A stretch of DNA of 64,000 bases from Magnetospirillum sp. ME-1 (GTDB lineage: Bacteria; Pseudomonadota; Alphaproteobacteria; Rhodospirillales; Magnetospirillaceae), in assembly GCF_002105535.1 (NCBI RefSeq), contig NZ_CP015848.1, positions 2,594,624-2,658,623 on the forward strand. The letters run 5' to 3'. Shown here piece by piece: positions 27,382 to 35,482 of the stretch (position 1 is its first letter; each line of letters opens with the position of its first letter). The notes under the pieces are model-generated. The model saw only the letters and a list, made by a program, of their open reading frames with translations. It was not told where the DNA came from and made no database searches. The translations under genes and the position numbers were made by a program.

Positions 27382-30171
27382 ATGAGCAAGATCAAAGGCC
27401 AGCGCGCCATCATCAACCGCCAGGCGGTCATCGCCCGCCTCGACGCGCTGGTGGACGAGGACCTGCCCAAGAACAAGCGGCGCATGCGGGCGCTGGAGAT
27501 CTTCAAGCAGGTGCTGGCCGCGGGCCGCGCCGAGGTCCGCGCCCGCTTCGACGTCCACGGCGACGGCACGGCCACGGTGCGGGAAAACTGCTTCCTGATC
27601 GACCAGCTGGTCCGCCTGGTCCACGACTACGCCTGCGACCGCGAGTTCCCCCAGGGCGTGCGCACGGCGGGCGAGACCATGAGCCTGGTGGCCGTCGGTG
27701 GTTACGGGCGCGGCGAGCTGTCGCCCCATTCCGACATCGACCTCTTGTTCCTGCTGCCCTACAAGCGCATGCCCTATCACGAGCAGGTGGTGGAGTTCAT
27801 CCTCTACATGCTGTGGGACATGGGGCTGAAGGTGGGCCATTCCACCCGCTCGGCCGAGGATTGCGTAAGAAACGCCAAGGCCGACCTGACCATCCGCACC
27901 GCCCTGTTGGAAATGCGCTGGCTGTGGGGCGACCGGGCGCTGTTTGACGATCTGTGGGCCCGCTACACCGCCGAGGTGATGACCGGCACCGCCGAGGCCT
28001 TCGTGGAATCCAAGCTGGCCGAGCGTGATGCGCGCCATTCCAACATGGGCGATTCCCGCTACGTGCTGGAGCCCAACGTCAAGGAGGGCAAGGGCGGCCT
28101 GCGCGACCTGCACACCCTGTACTGGATCGCCAAATACGTCTACCGGGTCGAGGACGTCTCGGAACTGGCCGACAAGGGCATCATCTCGCGCCCGGCGGCA
28201 CGGCGCTTCGCCAAGGCCCAGGCCTTCCTGTGGGCGGTGCGCTGCCACCTGCACTACCTGACCGACCGGCCCGAGGACAGGCTCACCTTCGACGTGCAGC
28301 CCGAGATCGCGGTGCGCATGCATTACGCCGACCGCGCCTGTTCCCGCGGCGTCGAGCGCTTCATGAAGCACTACTTCCTGATCGCCAAGGACGTGGGCGA
28401 CCTCACCCGCCTGTTCTGCGCCCTGACCGAGGAAACCTTCAAGAGCAAGCCCCGGCGCCTCCAGCTGGGCCGCCTGTTCTCGCGCCGCACCACCGTGGCC
28501 GGTTTCCATCTGGAAGGCGGCCGCCTCGACGTCGGCACCCCCGACCAGTTCGAGAAGGACCCGGCGGCCATGATCCGCCTGTTCCACACCGCGCTGGACC
28601 AGGACGTGGACATCCACCCCCATGCTCTCGACATGGTCCACCGCAATCTGAAGCGCATCGATGCGGCCTTGCGCACCGACGCCACCGCCAACCGGCTGTT
28701 CGTCGAGATGCTGACCAGCCGCAAGAACCCGGAAGTGGCGTTGCGCCACATGAACGAATCCGGCGTTCTGGGTCGCTTCATCCCCGATTTCGGCCGCGTC
28801 GTCGCCCAGATGCAGTACGACATGTACCACGTCTACACCGTGGACGAGCATACGGTGCAGGCCCTGGGCGTACTCCATGCCCTCGAGCGCGGCGATTTGA
28901 AGGCCGAGGCCCCCACCTCGTCCGAGGTGATCCATCAGGTGGTGTCGCGCCGCGCCCTGTTCGTCGCCGTGTTCTGCCACGACATCGCCAAGGGCAGGGG
29001 CGGCGACCATTCCGCCCTGGGCGCCGATGTGGTGATGAAGCTGGGCCCGCGCCTGGGCCTTACCGACGAAGAGACGGAATCCGCCGCCTGGCTGGTGCGC
29101 GAGCACCTGTCCATGAGCCGCATCGCCTTCAAGCGCGACATCGACGACCCCAAGACCATTTCCGACTTCGTCGCCCTGGTCCAGTCGCCCGAGCGCCTGC
29201 GCCTGCTGCTCTGCCTCACCGTCGCCGACATCCGCGCCGTGGGGCCCACCGTGTGGAACGCCTGGAAGGCCGGGCTGCTGCGCGAGCTCTATTCCCGCGC
29301 GCTCGAAATGATGACCGGCGGCCTGTCGGGCACGGCGCGCGCCGCCCGGGTCAAGGCCGCCCAGGAGGCGCTGCGGTCCGAGCTGTTCAAGCTGTCCTGG
29401 CCGCCCGAGGAGATCGAGGCCCATATCGCGCGGGGCTATTCCACCTATTGGACCACCTTCGACACCCCCATCCACCTGCGCCACGCCCGGCTGGTGAGGG
29501 AAGCCGAGGCGGTCAGGGCCCCGCTCACCGTCGAGCCCCGGGTGGACAGTCACCGCGCCGTCACCGAGATCGTCGTCTATACCGGCGACCATCCCGGCCT
29601 GTTCTCACAAATCGCCGGGGCCATGGCGGTGTCGGGGGCCAACATCGTCGACGCCAAGATCATCACGCTGGCCAACGGCATGGCGCTCGACACCTTCTGC
29701 ATCCAGGATTCCGACGGCGGCGCCTTCGACAGCCCGGCCAAGCTGGCCAAGCTGGCCACCTGCGTCGAGCAGGTGCTGTCGGGCCGCACCCGCCTCGACC
29801 GCGAGCTGGCGGCGAGGAAGGGCAAGCTGCCGTCCCGAGCCCACGTCTTCAAGGTGCCGCCCCGCGTGCTGGTGGACAACAAGCCGTCGCGCTCCCACAC
29901 CGTGGTCGAGGTCAACGGCCGCGACCGGCCGGGCCTGCTCTACGACATCACCAACGCCATGACCAATGTGGGGCTGCAGATCTCGTCGGCCCACATCTCC
30001 ACCTATGGCGAGCGGGTGGTGGACGTGTTCTACGTGAAAGACGTGTTCGGCCATAAGATCGAGCACGGCCGCAAGCTCGACCAGATCAAGGCCACCCTGC
30101 TGGCCGCCCTGGAAGACCCGGCGGCCAAGGCTGATGCCAAGGCGGCGGGCGGACCCAAGGCGGCGGAGTAG
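27382..30171 (+). CDS. glnD: [Protein-PII] uridylyltransferase / uridylyl-removing enzyme
   Basis: A 929-residue nitrogen-sensor enzyme that uridylylates and deuridylylates PII. The nucleotidyltransferase motif is GGYGRGELSPHSDIDLLFL (about 105-123), followed by the GlnD domain (LEPNVKEGKGGLRDLHTLYW), an HD domain (AVFCHDIAKGRGGDHSALG near 530) and two C-terminal ACT domains starting near 730 (TGDHPGLFSQIAGAMAVSGA) and 835 (NGRDRPGLLYDITNAMTNVG). Both catalytic sites look intact. The gene is monocistronic; an inverted-repeat region separates it from a convergent glycosyltransferase gene. Confidence 0.96.
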   Translation: MSKIKGQRAIINRQAVIARLDALVDEDLPKNKRRMRALEIFKQVLAAGRAEVRARFDVHGDGTATVRENCFLIDQLVRLVHDYACDREFPQGVRTAGETMSLVAVGGYGRGELSPHSDIDLLFLLPYKRMPYHEQVVEFILYMLWDMGLKVGHSTRSAEDCVRNAKADLTIRTALLEMRWLWGDRALFDDLWARYTAEVMTGTAEAFVESKLAERDARHSNMGDSRYVLEPNVKEGKGGLRDLHTLYWIAKYVYRVEDVSELADKGIISRPAARRFAKAQAFLWAVRCHLHYLTDRPEDRLTFDVQPEIAVRMHYADRACSRGVERFMKHYFLIAKDVGDLTRLFCALTEETFKSKPRRLQLGRLFSRRTTVAGFHLEGGRLDVGTPDQFEKDPAAMIRLFHTALDQDVDIHPHALDMVHRNLKRIDAALRTDATANRLFVEMLTSRKNPEVALRHMNESGVLGRFIPDFGRVVAQMQYDMYHVYTVDEHTVQALGVLHALERGDLKAEAPTSSEVIHQVVSRRALFVAVFCHDIAKGRGGDHSALGADVVMKLGPRLGLTDEETESAAWLVREHLSMSRIAFKRDIDDPKTISDFVALVQSPERLRLLLCLTVADIRAVGPTVWNAWKAGLLRELYSRALEMMTGGLSGTARAARVKAAQEALRSELFKLSWPPEEIEAHIARGYSTYWTTFDTPIHLRHARLVREAEAVRAPLTVEPRVDSHRAVTEIVVYTGDHPGLFSQIAGAMAVSGANIVDAKIITLANGMALDTFCIQDSDGGAFDSPAKLAKLATCVEQVLSGRTRLDRELAARKGKLPSRAHVFKVPPRVLVDNKPSRSHTVVEVNGRDRPGLLYDITNAMTNVGLQISSAHISTYGERVVDVFYVKDVFGHKIEHGRKLDQIKATLLAALEDPAAKADAKAAGGPKAAE

Positions 30172-30200
30172 ACGGCGGCCCTCGATGGGCTCTGACAGGG

Positions 30201-30349
30201 TGCGGAAAAACCCATTTCCTCTCCCTTTCTATCGTCACCCCCGCGCAGGCGGGGGTCCATGTTGACGCAATTTGGCAGCATCAACACAAGATGGAGTTGG
30301 CTGATGCATGGATTCCCGCTTTCGCGGGAATGACGAGAGTTTTTCCGCA
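30201..30349. repeat. REPIN/MITE-like 103-bp element within a flanking inverted repeat
   Basis: An element at 30233-30335 (103 bp) has inverted ends CGTCACCCCCGCGCAGGCGG and CCCGCTTTCGCGGGAATGAC plus G, each itself a small hairpin. Its ends and exact length match those of the element at 48259-48361. It is flanked by TGCGGAAAAA (30201-30210) and TTTTTCCGCA (30340-30349), a further 10-bp inverted repeat that may be a pre-existing bidirectional terminator between glnD and the convergent glycosyltransferase. Confidence 0.65.
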
Positions 30350-30354
30350 GCCTT

Positions 30355-31512
30355 CTAAACCCCCACCAGCTCCCGCACCGTCGCCCACACCGCATCGGGC
30401 GTGATCCCGGCGACGCAGGGGAAGGAATCCTGGGGGGTGGCCCGCTTGGGACAGCGCCACAGGCAGTGGTAGCACTCCATGGGCGCGTTGAGGAACCGGG
30501 CCTTGGGCGGGCGGATCTCCTCGGGGTAGGGCACGAAACAGCCGAAATGGCCGCCGCCGGCCAGCAAGACGGTGGGCGCGCCCACGCCGATGGCCAGATG
30601 GCCGGGACCTGAATCGTTGCCCACCACGCAGGCCGCGTGCTTCATGACGTCCACGGTCTGGCCCAGCTTCAGGGTGCCGATGGCGTCGATCAGGCCGGGA
30701 TGGTTCAACTCCGCCAGGGCGGGCTTGGCATGGGCCTCCTGCGGCCCGCCGACGAACACCACCCGCAGCCCCGAATCCAGGGCCTGTTTCGCTACGGCAA
30801 TGAAATTGGCCAGGGGCCAGCGCCGCCCCGGCTCGTTGGAGCCGATGAACATCACCACGTAAGGCCCGCCTTGGGGCAGCGCCGGCGCGCGGTCGGGCCA
30901 GGGGATGGACGGCGGCTCGGGCCGCATGCGGGTGCCCGAAAGCGCCTGCAGGAAGGTGAAATGCCGCAGCCCCTCATGGGTGGGATAGGGGCCGGTGTCG
31001 ATCACCCTGGTGGCCCGGGCCAGATACCAGGCGTATTCCGCCTTGGTGCGCTCGGTAACGAAGGGGGCGCAGACGATGCGCTCCGCCGCCCGGCTGGCCC
31101 ACACCAAAGTGTCGGCGGTCAGCGTCTTCCTCATGAACATGTCGCACAGCGCCGTGGCAAAGCCCTGGCGGCGGATCCACAGGGCGATTTTCAGGCGATA
31201 GAGCCACTTCTTCTCGAAGGCGTGCTCGTCGATGGTCACCACGGTGAAACCGGCGAAGACCTCGTCGATCACCGCCTTCCATGAATGGCAGCCCAGCACG
31301 GTGATCTCGGATTTCGGCAACCCCAGGATGTCCGGGTAATGCTCCAGCGCGGCGCGGAACATCACCATGTCGCCGATGCCGTCCATGCGCACCACCACCG
31401 CGCCCTTGCGGTTCCTGGGACCGGGCCACAGGGCGACGATGGCGTCGATGGGACGGAACATCCACCAGCGCCGGCGCATGCCGCGCGGAAACAAAGTCGA
31501 CAGCAGGCCCAT
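30355..31512 (-). CDS. Glycosyltransferase family 9 (heptosyltransferase-like) with Cys-rich tail, copy 1
   Basis: A 385-residue GT-B fold protein. VVVRMDGIGDMVMFRAALEH near the N-terminus and CVVGNDSGPGHLAIGVGAPT near residue 295 match the family-9 nucleotide-sugar site. FIGSNEPGRRWPLANF is the middle motif. The C-terminus has ECYHCLWRCPKRATPQDSFP then Cys (C-x2-C-x3-C-x11-C). Family members add heptose or similar sugars to lipopolysaccharide or other glycans at the cytoplasmic membrane face. It is the last of three tandem genes; the ATG lies three bases past the preceding stop. Confidence 0.8.
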   Translation of the reverse strand: MGLLSTLFPRGMRRRWWMFRPIDAIVALWPGPRNRKGAVVVRMDGIGDMVMFRAALEHYPDILGLPKSEITVLGCHSWKAVIDEVFAGFTVVTIDEHAFEKKWLYRLKIALWIRRQGFATALCDMFMRKTLTADTLVWASRAAERIVCAPFVTERTKAEYAWYLARATRVIDTGPYPTHEGLRHFTFLQALSGTRMRPEPPSIPWPDRAPALPQGGPYVVMFIGSNEPGRRWPLANFIAVAKQALDSGLRVVFVGGPQEAHAKPALAELNHPGLIDAIGTLKLGQTVDVMKHAACVVGNDSGPGHLAIGVGAPTVLLAGGGHFGCFVPYPEEIRPPKARFLNAPMECYHCLWRCPKRATPQDSFPCVAGITPDAVWATVRELVGV

Positions 31513-31515
31513 GGA

Positions 31516-32637
31516 TCAGAACACGCCCCGCGCCACCGAATCGCGGACGAAGGCCAGCACCTGGTCGGTGTCGATGGCGTTGACGCACTTGTACATGCCG
31601 TCTTCCAGGGGGAACTTGCAGCGACCCAGGCAGCCCTGGCATTCCATGGGGATGTAGACGAACTGGACGTTGTCGGGGATAACCCGCTCGTCATAGGGCA
31701 CGCCGGCCCCCACATAGGCGGCGCTGGCCAGGCACAGGGTGGGCGCGCCCAGCAGCACGGCCAGATGCAGGCCGGCGGTATCGACGCCGATCACCAGCTT
31801 GGACCCCAGCAGGATCGAGGCCAGCTTCTCGAAGCCCGAGGTTTCCATCCGGACGTTGGGCTGGGTCAGCAGCGCCATGTAATCGGGATTCTTGTCGAAA
31901 TCGTTCTTGTGCCCGGCCACCAGCACCTGCCAGTTGGCGGGCACCAGATCGGCCAGCTGGCGCCAGGTCTCGGCCGGCAGCATGCGCTGCTTCACGCCCG
32001 AGAAGGGCAGCAGCACAATGGTGGGACTAAGCAGCGCCTCGGCATTGGGCAGCTGGCTGTCTTCCAGCAGGGCCAGGACCGGCGGCTGGCGGTCGTCCAG
32101 CACCTCGTCGGCGAAGCGCGACCAGCGGACGATCTTGTCCTGGCGCACGGGGCCGGAATCGAACAGCAGGTCGAAGACCTTCTCGCTCTCCTCCAGGCGC
32201 TGGTGGAAGTTGCGCTTGAAGGGCGGCGGCACCATGCCCGCCGTCTCGGCCGGATCGGCGGTGATGATCAGCGCCTCGTCCTGGTCGTGCTCGCGCACGT
32301 AGTCCAGCGAGACGATCAGCCGGTAATGCTGGGAAAACAGGTCGGTGAAGGTGCTCCAGCGGTACTCGACCTCGTCCAGGCGCCGGAAATCCACCTTGCG
32401 CAGCTTCAGCGTGCGGGGAAACAGGAAGGACATGCCGGCGGCGTCGGCGCGGCACAGCAGGGTGACGCTCTCGTCCAGCTTGGCCAGGCGCATGAAGCGG
32501 GGCAGCACGGCGGACAGGAACACCATCTCGGCCGGCCCGCGCGAACTGACCAGCAGCACGCCCTCGGCCCGCTTCCGGCGCTTCTTCCACCGGAGCAGGA
32601 GCCTTAAGATCGGATCAAGCAGGGCGGCGATCTTCAT
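31516..32637 (-). CDS. Glycosyltransferase family 9-like with Cys-rich tail, copy 2
   Basis: A 373-residue paralogue of its neighbours. LLVSSRGPAEMVFLSAVLPR replaces the usual glycine-rich first motif; KLVIGVDTAGLHLAVLLGAP near residue 285 is the nucleotide-sugar region. The tail ECQGCLGRCKFPLEDGMYKC has the same four-Cys spacing as copy 3. ATG 32637 overlaps the TGA of copy 3. Donor and acceptor are unknown. Confidence 0.75.
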   Translation of the reverse strand: MKIAALLDPILRLLLRWKKRRKRAEGVLLVSSRGPAEMVFLSAVLPRFMRLAKLDESVTLLCRADAAGMSFLFPRTLKLRKVDFRRLDEVEYRWSTFTDLFSQHYRLIVSLDYVREHDQDEALIITADPAETAGMVPPPFKRNFHQRLEESEKVFDLLFDSGPVRQDKIVRWSRFADEVLDDRQPPVLALLEDSQLPNAEALLSPTIVLLPFSGVKQRMLPAETWRQLADLVPANWQVLVAGHKNDFDKNPDYMALLTQPNVRMETSGFEKLASILLGSKLVIGVDTAGLHLAVLLGAPTLCLASAAYVGAGVPYDERVIPDNVQFVYIPMECQGCLGRCKFPLEDGMYKCVNAIDTDQVLAFVRDSVARGVF

Positions 32638-33752
32638 GAACCTCCCTCCACCATCCTGGCAATGTCCGCCAAAATCGCGTCGGAGTCGAGAGCCGCCACG
32701 CAAGGAAACATGGAATTGGTGGCGGGAAGGCGGCAATCGCCCAGACAACCGGCGCATTCCATGGGCTGGAACAGCACCTTCAGGTTGCCGGGCATCACCT
32801 CGTCGGCATAGGGCACGATCTCGCCCACGAAGCCGGCCGAGGCCAGGCACAGGGTGGGAACCCCCAGCGCGGCGGCCAGATGCATGCAGGCGGTGTCCAC
32901 CGAAACCACCAGCCTGGCGCCGCGCAGGATGCCCGCCAGCTGGTCAAACGGCGCCGGCTCGAACGAGACGTTGGGCAGTTCCAGCAGCGGGCGGTAATCG
33001 GGATTCTTGTCCAGATCACTGGGATGGCCGGCGATGCGCATGCTCCAGCCCGCCGGCAGCGCGGCGGCGATGCGGGCGTAAAGCGCGGGCGGGCTCTGCT
33101 TTTCGCGGACCGCCGAGAAGGGCTGGACGATCACGGTCGGGCCGGGCAGCCCGACGGGGGCCGGCATCCGCTCGGGCGGCAGCTCCACCCGGGGCGGAGG
33201 CTGGACGATGCCGGTCAGTTCGCAAGCGAAACGGGTCCAGCGCACCACCTTGTCCTGCAGCGCCGCGCCTGACTCGACGATGCGGCCCCAGCGCTTTTCA
33301 TTGGCGTCGAGGCGGGCCTGGTACTTGGCCCAGGGCCGGGCGCGCATGGCGGTGGTCTCGGGCGCCTGGCAGGCGAAGGCCAGGGCCTCGTCCAGGTCGG
33401 GATGGCGCTTGTAGTCGGTGGAGACCACCAGACGGTAATGGGCCTTGTAGAGATCGTCGAAAACGGTGCCGCGATAGGCCGCATCCCTGCCCAGCCGCCC
33501 GAAATCCACCTTGATCACCCGGATTTCCGGCGGGAACAGAAAGGCCATCTTCGCCCCATCGGAGCGCAGCAGGACGCTCACCGTCTCGCCCGGCTTCGCC
33601 AGCGCGGCGAAGCGGGAAAGAACCAGGGCGAACAGCACCGTGTCGCCCAGGCCGCCCGCCGACAGCAGCAGCACGCCCGAGGCCGCGCCCGGCCGGAGCG
33701 GCCGGGGCCTTACGCGGCGGAGCGTATCGGAGATCAGGCGGCCGAGCTTCAC
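32634..33752 (-). CDS. Glycosyltransferase family 9-like with Cys-rich tail, copy 3
   Basis: A 372-residue protein closest to copy 2 (compare VVSTDYKRHPDLDEALAFAC with the IVSLDYVREHDQDEALIITA of copy 2). LLLSAGGLGDTVLFALVLSR, RLVVSVDTACMHLAAALGVP and the tail ECAGCLGDCRLPATNSMFPC are visible. The start is GTG 33752 with AGGAGG seven bases upstream. It lies 12 bases after the DUF6165 gene, so the four genes form one unit. Confidence 0.77.
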   Translation of the reverse strand: MKLGRLISDTLRRVRPRPLRPGAASGVLLLSAGGLGDTVLFALVLSRFAALAKPGETVSVLLRSDGAKMAFLFPPEIRVIKVDFGRLGRDAAYRGTVFDDLYKAHYRLVVSTDYKRHPDLDEALAFACQAPETTAMRARPWAKYQARLDANEKRWGRIVESGAALQDKVVRWTRFACELTGIVQPPPRVELPPERMPAPVGLPGPTVIVQPFSAVREKQSPPALYARIAAALPAGWSMRIAGHPSDLDKNPDYRPLLELPNVSFEPAPFDQLAGILRGARLVVSVDTACMHLAAALGVPTLCLASAGFVGEIVPYADEVMPGNLKVLFQPMECAGCLGDCRLPATNSMFPCVAALDSDAILADIARMVEGGS

Positions 33753-33764
33753 GGCGACGCCTCC

Positions 33765-34151
33765 TCAGTACGGAGCGTAGGACTTTTCCTCGATCAGCGC
33801 CGAGCCCAGCAGGTCGTTGACCTTGCGCTTGGACGCCGCCCGCTCGTCGTTGGTGAAGTAGACGGCACGGGCCAGCTCGACGAATTTCGGCCCGAAATCC
33901 TTGGCGCGCTCGCAATCGCGGATGTCGTCCTCGATCACCCACAGCTTCTCGTTGATGGCCTTGAGCTCGGCCGACAGCGCCGCCAGACCGGCGTGCCTGG
34001 GAAATTCCCGCTCGCGCACCGCCACCAGCTCGTCCAGTTCCTTGGTGACGTTGGCGATCTTGGCGGCGTCGGTCAGACGCTCGGCCTTGATCTCGAGAAT
34101 GGTGATCTTGTCGATGATCTCGCCCCAGGACTGGGGAACCAGAACGGACAT
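33765..34151 (-). CDS. DUF6165-like small helical protein
   Basis: A 128-residue, charged, mostly helical protein (SWGEIIDKITILEIKAERLT; VTKELDELVAVREREFPRHA; KFVELARAVYFTNDERAASK). It resembles DUF6165, small proteins found beside glycosyltransferase genes. No membrane segment or catalytic motif is seen. It heads the glycosyltransferase unit; a helper role in glycan synthesis is only a guess. Confidence 0.6.
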   Translation of the reverse strand: MSVLVPQSWGEIIDKITILEIKAERLTDAAKIANVTKELDELVAVREREFPRHAGLAALSAELKAINEKLWVIEDDIRDCERAKDFGPKFVELARAVYFTNDERAASKRKVNDLLGSALIEEKSYAPY

Positions 34152-34203
34152 GGCAAACCTTCAGCTAGCCGGAAATTGTGCCGGTCTTAGCAGATTTATC
34201 CCG

Positions 34204-34812
34204 TCAGCGCATCTCGATCCTGACCAGCCCGGCCAGATCCGCGTAATCCACCAGGATGCGCCTGACCCGATCCTGCCACAGCTCGGCGAAGCGGGCATGA
34301 TCCTGTGCCTCGCGGCTGCCGGCCAGCACGCGCTGCAGGCGCTCGCGCATCTCGGGGTCGGCGGGCACCAGCTCGGGGTGATAGCTGGCCACCGCCGTCT
34401 GGCCGTCGTCCAGGCGGCGAAGCGCCAGCTCGGCGCCGATATTGGCGGAAAAGCGCTGCAGGTCGTTGCGCCCGAAGCGCCCGGCGATCCCCTTGAACCC
34501 GCCCGGCCCGGCGGCGCCGGTCACCAGACCGGCGACGGCGGCCATCACGCCGGTGACGCCTTCGTCCTGGGCGTCGTCCATCAGCACCTGGACGGCGCCG
34601 CGCTCGGGCATGCCGTCGGGCCACAGGGCGCGCAGCGCCCGGATGGTCATCAGCCAGGCGCCGGCCACGGTGGGACAGGAATGACCGGCCAGACGCACCG
34701 CGTCCTCGTAGCGATAGGTGATCATTCCGTCGGCGGGCGCGCCCAGGAAGGCGGCCAGGGGGTCCTTCAGGGTAATGGCGGGAGCATCGGCGAAAAAGGC
34801 GGGGAACGGCAT
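34204..34812 (-). CDS. FmdE-like protein of unknown function
   Basis: A 202-residue soluble protein. RLAGHSCPTVAGAWLMTIRA (about 40-60) resembles the GHxCPxxAxG motif of FmdE (the formylmethanofuran dehydrogenase accessory family), where the His and Cys bind metal. The rest (VQVLMDDAQDEGVTGVMAAV; GRFGRNDLQRFSANIG) is not recognised. No molybdenum or C1 gene is adjacent. It may be transcribed with the downstream DUF6165 unit 52 bases away. Function should be treated as unknown. Confidence 0.5.
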   Translation of the reverse strand: MPFPAFFADAPAITLKDPLAAFLGAPADGMITYRYEDAVRLAGHSCPTVAGAWLMTIRALRALWPDGMPERGAVQVLMDDAQDEGVTGVMAAVAGLVTGAAGPGGFKGIAGRFGRNDLQRFSANIGAELALRRLDDGQTAVASYHPELVPADPEMRERLQRVLAGSREAQDHARFAELWQDRVRRILVDYADLAGLVRIEMR

Positions 34813-34960
34813 GGCGGTTTCCTGGCTCGGCGGGGCGGGGTCGGCGGGGGCAGCGCACTTTGCCCGTCGCCCAAGGCCCCGGCCTTGAGTTTGGTCAGGC
34901 GCGATATATGTCTCTTATGTAAACGCATTCACACTTCTCTCATGATTTCCCGGCTATGGT

Positions 34961-34973
34961 TGACGTTACGTCA
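34961..34973. promoter_or_regulatory. palindrome upstream of creA
   Basis: TGACGTTACGTCA is a perfect palindrome around one base, 35 bases before the creA start and overlapping a possible -35 TTGACG (34960-34965). The 196-base gap between the FmdE-like gene and creA holds no other feature. Confidence 0.35.
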
Positions 34974-35008
34974 GTCCGTCCGCCCCCTGGAGCTTATCGG
35001 CCGATACC

Positions 35009-35482
35009 ATGATCACGGTCACCCGCCCCGCCCTTTTCGCCATTTCGATGCTGATGCTTGCCGCCCGACCGCTGGGCGCCGAGGAGATCGGCAGCGTCTC
35101 GACGGTATTCAAGGCCCTGGGGCCCAACGACAAGATCGTGGTCGAAGCCTTCGACGACCCCCGGGTGGCCGGGGTCACGTGCTATCTGTCCCGGGCCAAG
35201 ACCGGCGGGATCAAGGGCGGCGTCGGCCTGGCCGAGGACACCTCGGACGCGTCCATCGCCTGCCGTCAGGTGGGGCCCATCCGTATCGAGGGCACCCTGA
35301 AGGACGGCGAGACGGTGTTCAAGAAGGACACCTCGCTGCTGTTCAAGACCCTGCAGGTGGTGCGCTTCCACGATAAGAAGCGCGACGTGCTGGTCTATCT
35401 GGTCTACAGCGACAAGATCATCGACGGTTCTCCCAAGAATTCAGTGTCGGCGGTGGCCATCGAGAAGAATTGGAAACCGTGA
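35009..35482 (+). CDS. creA: CreA family periplasmic protein
   Basis: A 157-residue protein with a signal peptide ([18 protein letters not shown]). The mature part begins [20 protein letters not shown] and contains [20 protein letters not shown], characteristic of CreA. The family has unknown molecular function, although E. coli creA lies upstream of the CreBC two-component genes. The TGA overlaps the ATG of the next gene by one base. Confidence 0.85.
   Translation: MITVTRPALFAISMLMLAARPLGAEEIGSVSTVFKALGPNDKIVVEAFDDPRVAGVTCYLSRAKTGGIKGGVGLAEDTSDASIACRQVGPIRIEGTLKDGETVFKKDTSLLFKTLQVVRFHDKKRDVLVYLVYSDKIIDGSPKNSVSAVAIEKNWKP

Noticed and set aside
27343..29592. 749-codon minus-strand frame opposite glnD
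   Set aside because: Antisense shadow with the same low-complexity composition; glnD domains are intact on the plus strand.
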